Source: Chryseobacterium sp. Leaf394 (GTDB lineage Bacteria > Bacteroidota > Bacteroidia > Flavobacteriales > Weeksellaceae). Taken from it: a stretch of 64,000 nt of DNA. The notes under the pieces were generated by a model. The model did not search any database. It was not told the DNA's origin and saw only the letters and a program-made list of their open reading frames with translations. Location: the NCBI RefSeq assembly GCF_001424105.1, contig NZ_LMQH01000011.1, positions 1,118,730 through 1,182,729 on the forward strand, in the 5' to 3' direction. A program made the position numbers and the translations under genes. Shown here in pieces: positions 18,305-26,191 of the stretch. How positions within the stretch are numbered: position 1 is the first letter of the stretch; each line of letters opens with the position of its first letter.

Positions 18305-18607
18305 ATGCTTCAAGAATTAGAAACTCAATTTTCGGAACTGGAAAGAAAGATTCAGAATCTTCATAAAAGTTATCAGAATCTTTCAGAAAATTTTTCAGAT
18401 TTAAACAGGGAGCATACCGAGTTGAAGAAGAAATATGATGAGGAAAGGAAAAAAAATCAGGTCTTAGCAGAAGAACAGAAAAATATAAAATTGTATTCAG
18501 CAATATCAGGAAATCCTGAACACAACAGACTCATGAAAAACCACATCAACAGATTGGTAAAAGAAGTAGACTTTTGTATTGCACAGCTTCAAAACAGTGG
18601 ATTGTAA
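18305..18607 (+). CDS. Small coiled-coil protein preceding zapA
   Basis: This 100-residue protein is almost wholly heptad-patterned coiled coil for residues 1-65 (LETQFSELERKIQNL, LNREHTELKKKYDEE), then a short conserved-looking tail (NRLMKNHINRLVKEVDFCIAQL). The ATG at 18305 is chosen over an upstream TTG at 18251 because a promoter element overlaps the longer form. Its TAA stop overlaps the zapA ATG by one base (TAATG), so the two are translationally coupled. Size and partner recall ZapB, which works with ZapA at the division ring, but no clear sequence match is claimed. Confidence 0.8.
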   Translation: MLQELETQFSELERKIQNLHKSYQNLSENFSDLNREHTELKKKYDEERKKNQVLAEEQKNIKLYSAISGNPEHNRLMKNHINRLVKEVDFCIAQLQNSGL

Positions 18608-18894
18608 TGGATGTAAGAAGAATAACCATCAACATTGCCGGTAGAATATATCCGCTGAATGTACCCGCAGCAGAAGAAGAAACACTTCGGAAAGTGGGGA
18701 AGCAGATCGAAAATATGATTAAAGATTTTGAACAGAATTTTGACGTGAGAGATAAACAGGATGCGTTAGCCATGTGTGCCTTAAAACTGGGTACCAACGC
18801 AGAAATGATTTCTCTTGCCAACGAAAAAAATATAAAATCTGCCAGCGAAAGATTAGCCAATATTAATCAGATGCTGGGAGAAACAGGGAAATAG
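18607..18894 (+). CDS. zapA: Cell division protein ZapA
   Basis: This 95-residue protein would bind and bundle FtsZ at the division ring. The pattern is typical of ZapA: an N-terminal beta part (VRRITINIAGRIYPLNVP), then a long helix and coiled coil (KQIENMIKDFEQNF, DKQDALAMCALKLG). The start at 18607 is fixed by the match to the family N-terminus and by the TAATG overlap with the coiled-coil gene. A 6S-like RNA and rny follow. A zapA / 6S RNA neighbourhood also occurs in proteobacteria, where ssrS lies near zapA. Confidence 0.88.
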   Translation: MDVRRITINIAGRIYPLNVPAAEEETLRKVGKQIENMIKDFEQNFDVRDKQDALAMCALKLGTNAEMISLANEKNIKSASERLANINQMLGETGK

Positions 18895-18917
18895 ATTTTT
18901 TTTCCCCGAACAGAACT

Positions 18918-19087
18918 GCCTACAATAATTCTAACACATTAAGGTAAACTCAACGCTAAACAATTAACGTTCGAATGTCTTTTCAATGGCGTGCTGCTTT
19001 ACGCAGATTACAGAGAGAAGAAATCAGATCAAATCGTGTAGATCAGGAGTTTACTCTAAATCTCTGAATTGTTGTGGGCTTTTTTTA
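18918..19087 (+). ncRNA. ssrS: 6S RNA-like regulatory RNA
   Basis: This gap folds as one long hairpin. The closing stem pairs 18918-18931 (GCCTACAATAATTC) with 19066-19079 (GAATTGTTGTGGGC), 14 bp with two G-U pairs. After an asymmetric bubble, 18944-18951 (GTAAACTC) pairs perfectly with 19047-19054 (GAGTTTAC). Inside is a short hairpin CTGCTTTACGCAG. A T run after 19079 supplies termination. Length about 165 nt, a long rod with a central bubble and the zapA neighbour fit 6S RNA, which binds RNA polymerase holoenzyme. Exact 5' end is not determined. Confidence 0.78.
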
Positions 19088-19120
19088 TGTATTTAAAAGA
19101 CAATTAAACTCAATATATAT

Positions 19121-20692
19121 ATGACAACAACCGCTATTATAATAAGCGTTATTTGCCTGATAGTCGGTGCAGTGGCAGGAATGTTATTTTCCAAAAGCTC
19201 ACTTAATACCAAAGCAAAATTCATCATCGATGATGCCCAAAAGAATGCAGATAATCTTCTTGAAAAAGCCAGTTTACAGGCAGAGTCGATTAAAAAAGAT
19301 AAACATCTTCAGGCAAAAGAAAAGTTTTTAGAACTTAAATCTCAGCATGATGCAGACATTCAGTCCCGAGAAAAGAAAATGCAGGAAGCTGAAAAACGCA
19401 CCAAAGACAAAGAAAACAAACTCAACGACGAGCTCAGCAAAACAGGAAAATTAGAAAAAGATCTTGACAGACAGATTGCTGATTATGCCAAAAAGAACGA
19501 AATCATTGAAAGAAAGCAGCAAGAACTTGATTCTGCTACTGCCAAAAAGGTAGAAATGCTTGAAAAAATTGCCAACTACACGGCAGACGAAGCGAAAGCT
19601 GAATTGGTGGAAACATTGAAAGCAGAGGCCAAAACCAGAGCTCAAGCACATGTTCAGAGCATCATGGAAGAAGCTCAGCTGAATGCTAAAAGTGAAGCGA
19701 GAAAAATCGTGATCCAGACCATTCAGAGAATTGGGACGGAGCAGGCTATTGAAAATTCAGTGTCTGTTTTTAACATCGAATCTGATGAAGTAAAAGGTAG
19801 AATTATCGGTAGAGAAGGTAGAAACATCCGTGCTCTGGAAGCAATGACCGGTGTAGAAATTATCGTTGATGATACGCCGGAAGCTATCCTTCTTTCATGT
19901 TTTGATCCTGTAAGAAGAGAGATCGCAAGACTATCACTTCACAGATTGGTAACAGACGGAAGAATTCACCCTGCGAGAATTGAAGAAGTGGTGGAAAAAA
20001 CCAGAAAAATGATCGAAGAAGAGATTATTGAAGTAGGTAAAAGAACCATTATTGATTTAGGAATCCACGGATTACATCCCGAATTGGTTAAAATCGTCGG
20101 TAGAATGAAATACCGTTCGTCTTACGGACAAAACCTTCTTCAGCACTCAAGAGAGGTGGCGAATATCGCTGCAACTATGGCTGCAGAATTAGGTTTAAAT
20201 GTAAAAATGGCGAAAAGAGCCGGACTTCTTCATGATATCGGGAAAGTTCCTGAGCAGGAATCTGAACTTCCTCACGCACTTTTAGGAATGCAGTGGGCTG
20301 AAAAATACGGTGAAAATGCAGAGGTAGTAAACGCTATCGGAGCTCACCACGACGAAGTGGAAATGACTTCACTGTTGTCACCAATCATTCAGGTTGCGGA
20401 TGCTATTTCAGGAGCAAGACCTGGAGCAAGACGTCAGGTTCTGGAATCTTACATCCAAAGACTGAAAGATCTTGAAGCTGCAGCATTAAGTTTTGAAGGT
20501 GTTTCTTCAGCTTATGCAATTCAGGCAGGTAGAGAACTGAGAGTAATGGTAGAAAGCGGAAGAGTGAATGACGAACAGTCTGCACAGCTTTCTTACGACA
20601 TCTCAGAGAAAATTCAGAATGAACTTACGTATCCGGGACAGGTAAGAGTGACCGTAATCAGAGAAACAAGAGCTGTAAACATCGCAAGATAA
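19121..20692 (+). CDS. rny: Ribonuclease Y
   Basis: This 523-residue membrane-anchored endoribonuclease starts mRNA decay in bacteria that have it. An N-terminal membrane segment ([19 protein letters not shown]) is followed by a long charged coiled coil to about residue 200, a KH RNA-binding domain with [11 protein letters not shown] near 229-239, and an HD phosphohydrolase domain with LLHDIGK near 370. Length and order match RNase Y. Start ATG at 19121. It lies directly downstream of the 6S-like RNA, which has its own terminator-like end. Confidence 0.95.
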   Translation: MTTTAIIISVICLIVGAVAGMLFSKSSLNTKAKFIIDDAQKNADNLLEKASLQAESIKKDKHLQAKEKFLELKSQHDADIQSREKKMQEAEKRTKDKENKLNDELSKTGKLEKDLDRQIADYAKKNEIIERKQQELDSATAKKVEMLEKIANYTADEAKAELVETLKAEAKTRAQAHVQSIMEEAQLNAKSEARKIVIQTIQRIGTEQAIENSVSVFNIESDEVKGRIIGREGRNIRALEAMTGVEIIVDDTPEAILLSCFDPVRREIARLSLHRLVTDGRIHPARIEEVVEKTRKMIEEEIIEVGKRTIIDLGIHGLHPELVKIVGRMKYRSSYGQNLLQHSREVANIAATMAAELGLNVKMAKRAGLLHDIGKVPEQESELPHALLGMQWAEKYGENAEVVNAIGAHHDEVEMTSLLSPIIQVADAISGARPGARRQVLESYIQRLKDLEAAALSFEGVSSAYAIQAGRELRVMVESGRVNDEQSAQLSYDISEKIQNELTYPGQVRVTVIRETRAVNIAR

Positions 20693-20713
20693 TTTTCAGT
20701 TTTAAAATATTAG

Positions 20714-20743
20714 AAACCCTTTCAAGAAATTGAAAGGGTTTTG
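20714..20743 (+). terminator. Rho-independent terminator after rny
   Basis: A perfect 12-bp stem (AAACCCTTTCAA / TTGAAAGGGTTT) with a GAAA tetraloop and a T-rich tail. It may also act on the convergent epimerase gene. Confidence 0.87.
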
Positions 20744-20766
20744 TTTTATATCGGTGAATGGGAAAA

Positions 20767-21636
20767 TTATTTGAAGAAGTAAGACTTATCTTTAATGTAA
20801 TTTTTACTCAGCGAAATGCTCTCAAAAATATCTTTATCACTCGAATCCTGCTCCAGAAACCAATGTTTTAAGCCAGCCTTTTCCTTTGCCTCAAAAATTT
20901 TTTTAAAATCAATGGTTCCGTTACCAACTTCTGTAAAATATTTTGAGACAGCTTTCATATCCTTCACATGCCACAGCGGAAATCTTTCAGGGTACTTTTC
21001 AAAATAAACCAAAGGATCGAGGCCGGCTTTTGAAATCCAGTATAAATCCAGCTCCATTTTAACTAGATCTGAGGATGTGTTTTCTAAAATAAAATCATAG
21101 AAATTTCTCTGTTCGTCCATTTTCAGAAATTCAAAATCGTGATTGTGGTAAGCCAGCTGAATTCCTTTCTGTTTTGAAATTCTGCCTGCATTTTCTAGAA
21201 CTTCAGGCAGTTTACGGTAATTTTCAAGACTTCTTTCAGCTTCCGGAAGGTAGGAGCAAACTGCATATTTCGCTCCGATAAAATTTAAATCTTCTAAAGT
21301 CTTCTGCCAGTTCTTCAGCAGTGTTCCGTCTCCGTCGTCAGTAATTCCGGTGCGGTGATGCGAACTGATCACTTTTAAGCCATGATTTTTTAAGATCTGA
21401 CTGAATTCTTTCGCTGTTCTTCCGAAGAAAGTCCCGTTGTAACCATAGATTTCAAATTCAGTAAATCCCAGTTCCGCCAACCGCTCAAAGGTTTTCTCCA
21501 AATCTTTTGAAATGGAATGACGTACGGTGTACAGTTGAATGGCCAACATTTTTGAAGTATAATTTGGTTTTGAAATTCCACATGAAATTCCGAGAAATCC
21601 TAGTGTGGTCAAAGCTAAAAAATCTTTACGGTTCAT
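20767..21636 (-). CDS. Sugar phosphate isomerase/epimerase-like TIM-barrel lipoprotein
   Basis: This 289-residue xylose-isomerase-like TIM barrel has an N-terminal signal MNRKDFLALTTLGFLGISC with a lipobox-like GISC (Cys19), so it is probably an envelope lipoprotein. Metal-site blocks in order are ISSHHR, YHNHDFEF, KMELDLYW, LWHVKDM and FLEQDSS. Family members act on sugars or inositols; the substrate is unknown. The thioesterase gene upstream ends 6 nt before this start on the same strand, so the two may be co-transcribed despite unrelated roles. Confidence 0.85.
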   Translation of the reverse strand: MNRKDFLALTTLGFLGISCGISKPNYTSKMLAIQLYTVRHSISKDLEKTFERLAELGFTEFEIYGYNGTFFGRTAKEFSQILKNHGLKVISSHHRTGITDDGDGTLLKNWQKTLEDLNFIGAKYAVCSYLPEAERSLENYRKLPEVLENAGRISKQKGIQLAYHNHDFEFLKMDEQRNFYDFILENTSSDLVKMELDLYWISKAGLDPLVYFEKYPERFPLWHVKDMKAVSKYFTEVGNGTIDFKKIFEAKEKAGLKHWFLEQDSSDKDIFESISLSKNYIKDKSYFFK

Positions 21637-21641
21637 ACAAT

Positions 21642-22109
21642 TTAAAGGAAAGGTTTCATCTCATCTTCAATCTGCGTTCTGAGTTCCATCAGGCGTTTTG
21701 CATATTTTTCCTGCTGTTTTTCTTCATCGGTTTCCGGAATCCATCTGGGAACGGGAAGTTTTTTTCCGTTTTCATCCACGGCTACAAACACGATGATGCA
21801 ATGAGTTTTCTTATCAAATGTAGGCTGTTTCAGATTTCTTGAAAAAACATTGATCGATATATGCATACTCGAAGATCCGGTGTAAATCACCTGAGCTTCG
21901 ACCTTTACAATTTCACCGATTTTAATAGGTTCATAAAAACGGATTCCGCCGACGTAGACGGTTACAGAATAATTTCCGCTCCACGTTGTTGCACAGGCGT
22001 ATCCGGCCTGATCGATCCACTTCATCACACTTCCTCCATGTACATTTCCGCCGTAATTAACGTCAGATGGTTCAGAAATAAACTGAAAAGTCACTGGTTT
22101 GTTTTCCAT
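21642..22109 (-). CDS. Acyl-CoA thioesterase, hotdog fold (YciA-like)
   Basis: This 155-residue hotdog-fold protein is likely to hydrolyse acyl-CoA to free acid and CoA. The N-terminal half has the acyl-CoA thioesterase pattern NYGGNVHGGSVMKWIDQAGY, with the catalytic-region Asp and helix, then GGIRFYEPIKIGEIVKVEA. A charged tail (DEEKQQEKYAKR) follows the domain. Length and pattern match the YciA/BACH-like group. It is expressed from the minus strand with the epimerase gene immediately downstream. Confidence 0.87.
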   Translation of the reverse strand: MENKPVTFQFISEPSDVNYGGNVHGGSVMKWIDQAGYACATTWSGNYSVTVYVGGIRFYEPIKIGEIVKVEAQVIYTGSSSMHISINVFSRNLKQPTFDKKTHCIIVFVAVDENGKKLPVPRWIPETDEEKQQEKYAKRLMELRTQIEDEMKPFL

Positions 22110-22166
22110 TTATCATAAATTTTTACTAAAGGTATTTAATAATTCTTAAAACGGCATATTAAATCC

Positions 22167-22174
22167 TATTTTTG
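22167..22174 (+). promoter_or_regulatory. Candidate -7 element TATTTTTG
   Basis: Matches TAnnTTTG followed by GC, 54 nt upstream of the ArsC-family start at 22229. Confidence 0.5.
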
Positions 22175-22228
22175 CAGATTGAAAACTGAAGGGGTTTTCA
22201 TTTAACCATTAGAAATGTAAAACTCTCA

Positions 22229-22582
22229 ATGAAAAAAGTATTCTATCTTAATACATGTGACACTTGCAGAAAAATTATAGGACAGTTTAATCTTAAAGAA
22301 TGGGAACTCAGAGAAATCAAAAAAGAGCCCATCACAAAGGAAGAAATAGAAGCGATGTATGAACATACAAAGTCTTACGAAGCTCTGTTCAGCAAAAAAT
22401 CTACTCAAATCAAACTGAGAGAGATAGATTTAAAAACTTTGACTGAAGATGATTATAAAGAATTACTTCTTGATCATTACACCTTTTTGAAACGTCCGGT
22501 TTTCCTTACAGATAAAGAAATTTTTGTAGGCAGCGAAAAAGCAACGGTACAAAGCGTGAAAGATTATTTCAGAGCAGATTAA
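22229..22582 (+). CDS. ArsC/Spx family protein with CxxC
   Basis: This 117-residue thioredoxin-fold protein has Cys10 and Cys13 in NTCDTCRK, the CxxC pair of the Spx/YffB part of the arsenate-reductase family, and a C-terminal LKRPVFLTDKEIFVG block matching the family's RPxx..G end. True arsenate reductases have a single N-terminal Cys with an Arg triad; no ars genes are nearby, so arsenate reduction is unlikely. A redox or regulatory role is more plausible but unproven. Transcribed alone, ahead of a palindromic terminator. Confidence 0.83.
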   Translation: MKKVFYLNTCDTCRKIIGQFNLKEWELREIKKEPITKEEIEAMYEHTKSYEALFSKKSTQIKLREIDLKTLTEDDYKELLLDHYTFLKRPVFLTDKEIFVGSEKATVQSVKDYFRAD

Positions 22583-22612
22583 TCTATCTAAAGAGATCTT
22601 TTGATATAACCC

Positions 22613-22650
22613 AACCTCATAGGTTTTCAAAACCTATGAGGTTTTTTTGT
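22613..22650 (+). terminator. Palindromic terminator CCTCATAGG/CCTATGAGG
   Basis: A 15-nt inverted repeat on each side of a central C (AACCTCATAGGTTTT / AAAACCTATGAGGTT) and a T run follow the ArsC-family gene. Related palindromes lie at 22698 and 22989. Confidence 0.8.
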
Positions 22651-22697
22651 GTAATGAATTTCCGAATTTTTAAAGATATGATTTGTATAAATTTCCA

Positions 22698-22728
22698 AAC
22701 CTAACGGGTTTTCAAAACCGGTTAGGTT
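22698..22728. repeat. Palindrome AACCTAACGGGTTTT, imperfect copy
   Basis: The arms AAACCTAACGGG / CCGGTTAGGTTT have one mismatch and are followed by a T run. It is close in sequence to the copy at 22989. Confidence 0.8.
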
Positions 22729-22776
22729 TTTCGATAAATACTTCTTATCTGTATCCTGCATTTTATTCCAAACAGA

Positions 22777-22980
22777 TTGCGGGAAACAAAATGCGATTGC
22801 AGGATGTCTCCAACAAGTTGTGGGAAACAAAATTCACTTGCAGGAAGTCTCAAACAATTTGTGGGAAACAAAATGCAATTGCAGGAAGTCTCGAACAGCT
22901 TGATTGAAAGAAAATGCGATTGCAGGAAGTCTCAAACAAGTTGCTGGAAGTCTCAAACAATTTGCGGGAAACAAACTGCA
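22777..22980. repeat. Tandem array of alternating ~20/21-bp half-units (41-bp period)
   Basis: Ten half-units all begin TTG. Type A is about TTGTGGGAAACAAAATGCAA (20 bp); type B is about TTGCAGGAAGTCTCAAACAA plus one base (21 bp). The order is A B A B A B A B B A. Units are diverged at single positions but spacing is kept. There are no unique spacers, so this is not CRISPR. Confidence 0.9.
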
Positions 22981-22988
22981 ATATGTTC

Positions 22989-23021
22989 AAACCTAACGGG
23001 TTTTCAAAACCCGTTAGGTTT
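22989..23021. repeat. Perfect palindrome AACCTAACGGG / CCCGTTAGGTT
   Basis: Arms of 16 nt around a central C, with a T run on the right, close the repeat array. Confidence 0.85.
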
Positions 23022-23084
23022 TTTTCGGAAATTAGAAAAGGTATCTTTTGAAAATCTACAACATTGTTAAAAAGCGGAATTATC

Positions 23085-23187
23085 TCCTAGCCCAGATAGG
23101 AACGGCATCCTTTTTTGTGGCAGATGGAGTGAAACGGAAGCTGGCGCAAAAAAGATACAGTGGATAGCTGGATTAGCTCCTAAAAAA
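23085..23187 (-). repeat. Dispersed conserved-ends element, copy 1
   Basis: Read on the minus strand: a conserved left block (TTTTTTAGGAGCTAATCC ... TATCTTTTTT), a ~31-nt core unlike the other copies, and a conserved right block (AAAAAAGGATGCCG ... GGGCTAGGAG). Copies 2 and 3 are at 45301 and 57515. Confidence 0.85.
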
Positions 23188-23188
23188 C

Positions 23189-23219
23189 AACCGCCTCATC
23201 ATTTTCTGACAAGGCGGTT
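23189..23219 (-). terminator. Terminator of gcvT
   Basis: The stem AACCGCCT / AGGCGGTT with a 15-nt loop is followed on the minus strand by GTTTTTTAG, 24 nt past the gcvT stop. It abuts the dispersed element. Confidence 0.75.
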
Positions 23220-23242
23220 TTCTGTAAATATCTTTTTGCTGA

Positions 23243-24319
23243 TTAAACAAATGGCATTTTCACCACTTTTGCAGGGATGTTTTTGTTTCTTACCTGAATG
23301 AAAATTTCAGTTCCCAGTTTGAAGTGAGGCTTGTCTACATAAGCGATTCCCAAACCGATTTTCTTCATTGGCGACTGCGTTCCTGATGTTACTTTTCCGA
23401 TCACATTTCCTTCTGCGTCTACCACAGGATAATCATGTCTTGGAACTCCTTTGTCTGTCAGTTCAAAACCAACTAATTTTCTGGTAACGCCTTCTTCTTT
23501 CTGCTTTGCGAAAGTCTCTTTGGAAACAAAATCTTTGTCGAATTTTGTGATCCAGCCTAATCCGGCTTCAATTGGAGAAGTGGTGTCGTCAATATCCATT
23601 CCGTAAAGACAGAAACCTTTTTCAAGTCTTAAAGTGTCTCTGGCAGCCAATCCGCAAGGAATAATTCCTTCTTCTGCACCGGCTTCGATGATGGCGTCCC
23701 AAAGTTTTTCCGCATCCTGATTGTTGAAATAGATTTCAAAACCACCGCTACCTGTGTAACCTGTGTTTGAAATAATGACATCACTTACTCCGGCAACAGA
23801 ACCAACGGTAAAATTGTAGTAAGGAATTTCTGAAAGATTGGTTTCTGTGATTTTCTGAAGAATTTCAGTCGCTTTCGGACCCTGAACTGCCAACAGAGAC
23901 ATGTCGTCTGAAGCATTTGTCATTTTCGCTCCGAAAGTATTGTATTTTGAGATGTGATCCCAGTCTTTATCGATGTTTGAAGCATTGACAACCACGAAAT
24001 ATTTTTCGTCGTCCATTTTGTAAACAATCAGATCGTCTACGATTCCGCCGTTTTCGTTTGGAAGACAAGAGTACTGAGCTTTTCCGTTTTCAAGAACGTC
24101 CACATTGTTGGTCGTTACGTACTGCAAAAGATCTTTTGCTCCGGCACCTTCAATGAAAAACTGTCCCATGTGAGAAACGTCAAACAATCCCGCTTTTTCT
24201 CTTACTGCAAAATGCTCTTCCGTCACTCCGGAATACTGTACAGGCATATCAAATCCTGCAAAAGGTACTATTTTCGCTCCCAGAGAAACGTGCTTGTCGT
24301 ACAATGCTGTTTTTTTCAT
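23243..24319 (-). CDS. gcvT: Glycine cleavage T-protein (aminomethyltransferase)
   Basis: This 358-residue cytoplasmic enzyme takes the aminomethyl group from the glycine cleavage H-protein and makes methylene-tetrahydrofolate and ammonia. Family blocks are the N-terminal [19 protein letters not shown], the conserved [11 protein letters not shown], the folate-site region [11 protein letters not shown], and [11 protein letters not shown], then KIGLGIAYV near the end. Length is typical. gcvP and gcvH are not adjacent, which is usual in flavobacteria. Single-gene transcript by layout. Confidence 0.95.
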   Translation of the reverse strand: MKKTALYDKHVSLGAKIVPFAGFDMPVQYSGVTEEHFAVREKAGLFDVSHMGQFFIEGAGAKDLLQYVTTNNVDVLENGKAQYSCLPNENGGIVDDLIVYKMDDEKYFVVVNASNIDKDWDHISKYNTFGAKMTNASDDMSLLAVQGPKATEILQKITETNLSEIPYYNFTVGSVAGVSDVIISNTGYTGSGGFEIYFNNQDAEKLWDAIIEAGAEEGIIPCGLAARDTLRLEKGFCLYGMDIDDTTSPIEAGLGWITKFDKDFVSKETFAKQKEEGVTRKLVGFELTDKGVPRHDYPVVDAEGNVIGKVTSGTQSPMKKIGLGIAYVDKPHFKLGTEIFIQVRNKNIPAKVVKMPFV

Positions 24320-24454
24320 GTTTAATTTTTATATTTATTTTCTGTTTTAATTGTAATAATTTTAATGCAAAGTCCGTAAAGATTTTTTTGGACTGTTTTC
24401 TGTTTTACGTTCGCAAAGGTTTTCTACTAGCAATGATTCCTAAAATTTTGAATT

Positions 24455-24931
24455 TTATTTTTTAATTTTAAAACTTTCAAATGCTTCGCTGAAAAGCATT
24501 TTGTAATTTCCGTTCCAGTGTTTCTGTTGGCAGTTGATGCTTATAAGATAGAGATCTTTGTTTTTCTGATAGACTTTCGTTACCCAGTAAAGATTTTCCT
24601 TTTCATCTAAATAATCATACTGATATTCTGAATACCCTTTTTTATTGCCCGTACTTTTTACTTTTTTCTCGTCTTCCGGCGAGTTGTATAAAGCTAAAAT
24701 AAATTTCTTCACTTCTTCTTTGGGCAAATCCAGTCCATGATATTCTGAAATGGTAATCGCCCCAATCTGGTTGGTTGGAAAGATGTTGACGATTCCTTCA
24801 TCATTGGTCGCCTTCCATAAGTCAGGCATTTTGATGGAGTAATTTTCGCTCTCGTAAAGTTCTGTACCTAATTTCTGCGAAAATGTAAATGTGCTCAGTA
24901 AAAATGCGGCAATTAAAAAGGATTTTTTCAT
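24455..24931 (-). CDS. Exported protein of unknown function
   Basis: This 158-residue protein starts at the ATG at 24931, which opens a good signal peptide (MKKSFLIAAFLLSTFTFSQ); an upstream in-frame start would extend it into idi. The mature part looks like a compact alpha/beta domain (YSIKMPDLWKATN, IGAITISEYHG, EAFESFKIKK) that recalls PsbP-like stress or export proteins, but I do not recognise it firmly. It starts 10 nt after idi on the same strand and is probably co-transcribed with it. Confidence 0.75.
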   Translation of the reverse strand: MKKSFLIAAFLLSTFTFSQKLGTELYESENYSIKMPDLWKATNDEGIVNIFPTNQIGAITISEYHGLDLPKEEVKKFILALYNSPEDEKKVKSTGNKKGYSEYQYDYLDEKENLYWVTKVYQKNKDLYLISINCQQKHWNGNYKMLFSEAFESFKIKK

Positions 24932-24941
24932 CGTTGTGTGC

Positions 24942-25451
24942 TTAAAAATGATGTTTGTATTCTTCAAGAATGATTTTAAACCATTCGGTAAACTGTTCGG
25001 GATGTTCAGCAATTTCTTGATCTAAATCTTTCATGGAAATATAGCGGACTTCTTCCACTTCATTTTTATTTAAATTAAATTCTGAACTGTATTTTCCTGT
25101 AAAAACATGGTCAAGCTCATGCTCCCAAAGCCCGTTTCCGACGTCTGCCTTATAAATAAAATTAAATTTTTCTGAAAGTTCAGTTTTAATTCCAAGTTCT
25201 TCGGTCAGCCTTCTGTTGGCTCCTTCCAGATAGGTTTCGTCTGTTCTCGGGTGTGAGCAAACGGCGTTCGTCCATTGATTAGGAGAGTGGTATTTCTCTG
25301 AAGCACGCTTCTGCAAAAGCATTTCACCATTTTCATTGAATAAAAAAACTGAAAATGCGCGGTGAAGCAGACCATTAATATGAGCCTGCTGTTTTTCCAT
25401 TAAACCTAAAACCTGATCTTCGGGATTTACCAGTACAACCATTTCTTCCAT
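24942..25451 (-). CDS. idi: Isopentenyl-diphosphate delta-isomerase, type 1
   Basis: This 169-residue Nudix-fold enzyme interconverts isopentenyl and dimethylallyl diphosphate for isoprenoid and menaquinone synthesis. The active-site Cys is in NAVCSHPR and the Glu in LWEHELDHVF; RRLTEELGI is the Nudix-like helix. The start codon lies six nucleotides after a TAAATTTG -7 element, so the transcript may have almost no leader. The exported unknown protein follows 10 nt downstream. Confidence 0.93.
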   Translation of the reverse strand: MEEMVVLVNPEDQVLGLMEKQQAHINGLLHRAFSVFLFNENGEMLLQKRASEKYHSPNQWTNAVCSHPRTDETYLEGANRRLTEELGIKTELSEKFNFIYKADVGNGLWEHELDHVFTGKYSSEFNLNKNEVEEVRYISMKDLDQEIAEHPEQFTEWFKIILEEYKHHF

Positions 25452-25456
25452 TCCTA

Positions 25457-25464
25457 CAAATTTA
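25457..25464 (-). promoter_or_regulatory. Candidate -7 element TAAATTTG for idi
   Basis: On the minus strand TAAATTTG ends 5 nt before the idi ATG (25451), which would place the transcription start at or next to the start codon. Confidence 0.5.
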
Positions 25465-25663
25465 AGTTTTAATCGTGATTTCGTAAAATAATTGTTTAAA
25501 ATTTTTAATATTTATGAAATATTGGCTTTTATTTAAATAAAAATTACCATACTATTTTGTGAAAAATACAATAGAATACTGTCTTTGACCTGTAAATAAA
25601 GATTTTTATTGTTAAAATTTTAACATAAACGAAGATTAATACAAGTCTTTAATCAAGAATGAT

Positions 25664-25671
25664 TAACTTTG
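25664..25671 (+). promoter_or_regulatory. Candidate -7 element TAACTTTG
   Basis: Matches TAnnTTTG followed by C, 19 nt before the ATG of the HAD-like gene at 25691. The rest of the 239-bp divergent gap is AT-rich with nothing else clear. Confidence 0.6.
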
Positions 25672-25690
25672 CACTTTAAAAATTTGAACG

Positions 25691-26095
25691 ATGGAGCTAG
25701 ATTATATTGAGCATATCAGTCCGATACTAAAAGACGGAATTAAGAATTATCTGATCGATATCGACGGAACAATTACAGAAGATGTTCCCAATGAAGAGCC
25801 GGAAAGAATGGTTACCTGTGAGCCTTTTCCGGATGCGCTTGAAACAGTAAACAAATGGTACGATGAAGGTCACCAGATTTGTTTTTTCACGTCAAGAACT
25901 GAGAATTTAAAGCAGATTACCATCGACTGGTTAGACAAACACGGATTTAAATACCACAGTGTTCTGTGCGGAAAACCGAGAGGCGGAAATTATCACTGGA
26001 TCGACAATCACCTTGTGAGAGCAACAAGATACAAAGGTAGATTTACCGATTTGGTTGAAAAACAGGTAACCATCGAAGTTTTTAAAGAAGATTAA
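25691..26095 (+). CDS. Small HAD-superfamily phosphatase-like protein
   Basis: This 134-residue protein carries the HAD motif I as LIDIDGTITED (nucleophile Asp24 or nearby), motif II as FFTSRTE with Ser/Thr, and a C-terminal GKPRGGNYHWIDNH segment in place of the usual motifs III and IV. It is much shorter than most HAD enzymes and has no cap domain, matching small Bacteroidetes members of the superfamily. The substrate is unknown. The following dehydrogenase gene is 96 nt away on the same strand, so co-expression is possible. Confidence 0.8.
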   Translation: MELDYIEHISPILKDGIKNYLIDIDGTITEDVPNEEPERMVTCEPFPDALETVNKWYDEGHQICFFTSRTENLKQITIDWLDKHGFKYHSVLCGKPRGGNYHWIDNHLVRATRYKGRFTDLVEKQVTIEVFKED

Positions 26096-26191
26096 ATTAC
26101 AGAGAAGATTTAAAGATTAAATGAAGGGCGAAATGCCGGAAATTCTTTTAGTTTTTAAATCTTTTTACATTTTAAATAGATTAAGTTAGTT

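Larger units (their letters stand above)
22583..23242. other. 660-bp non-coding repeat region
   Basis: No credible gene lies here. It holds, in order, three AACC...GGTT palindromes (22613, 22698, 22989), a mosaic array with a 41-bp period (22777-22980) between the second and third, one copy of the conserved-ends element on the minus strand (23085-23187), and the gcvT terminator. Open frames across the array change frame every unit (41 is not a multiple of 3) and look non-coding. Confidence 0.85.

Noticed and set aside
17928..18503. A 191-codon open frame on the minus strand across the end of porT and the next gene
   Set aside because: It lies opposite two well-supported genes and a terminator, has no recognisable domain, and its amino-acid content reflects the opposite strand.
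22229..22582. Arsenate reductase
   Set aside because: The CxxC pair and lack of ars genes fit the Spx/YffB-like branch better.
22777..22980. CRISPR array
   Set aside because: Units are contiguous, diverged and without unique spacers; no cas genes lie in the window.
22683..23070. Open frames through the mosaic array
   Set aside because: The 41-bp period shifts the frame at each unit, so the frames have no consistent protein repeat.
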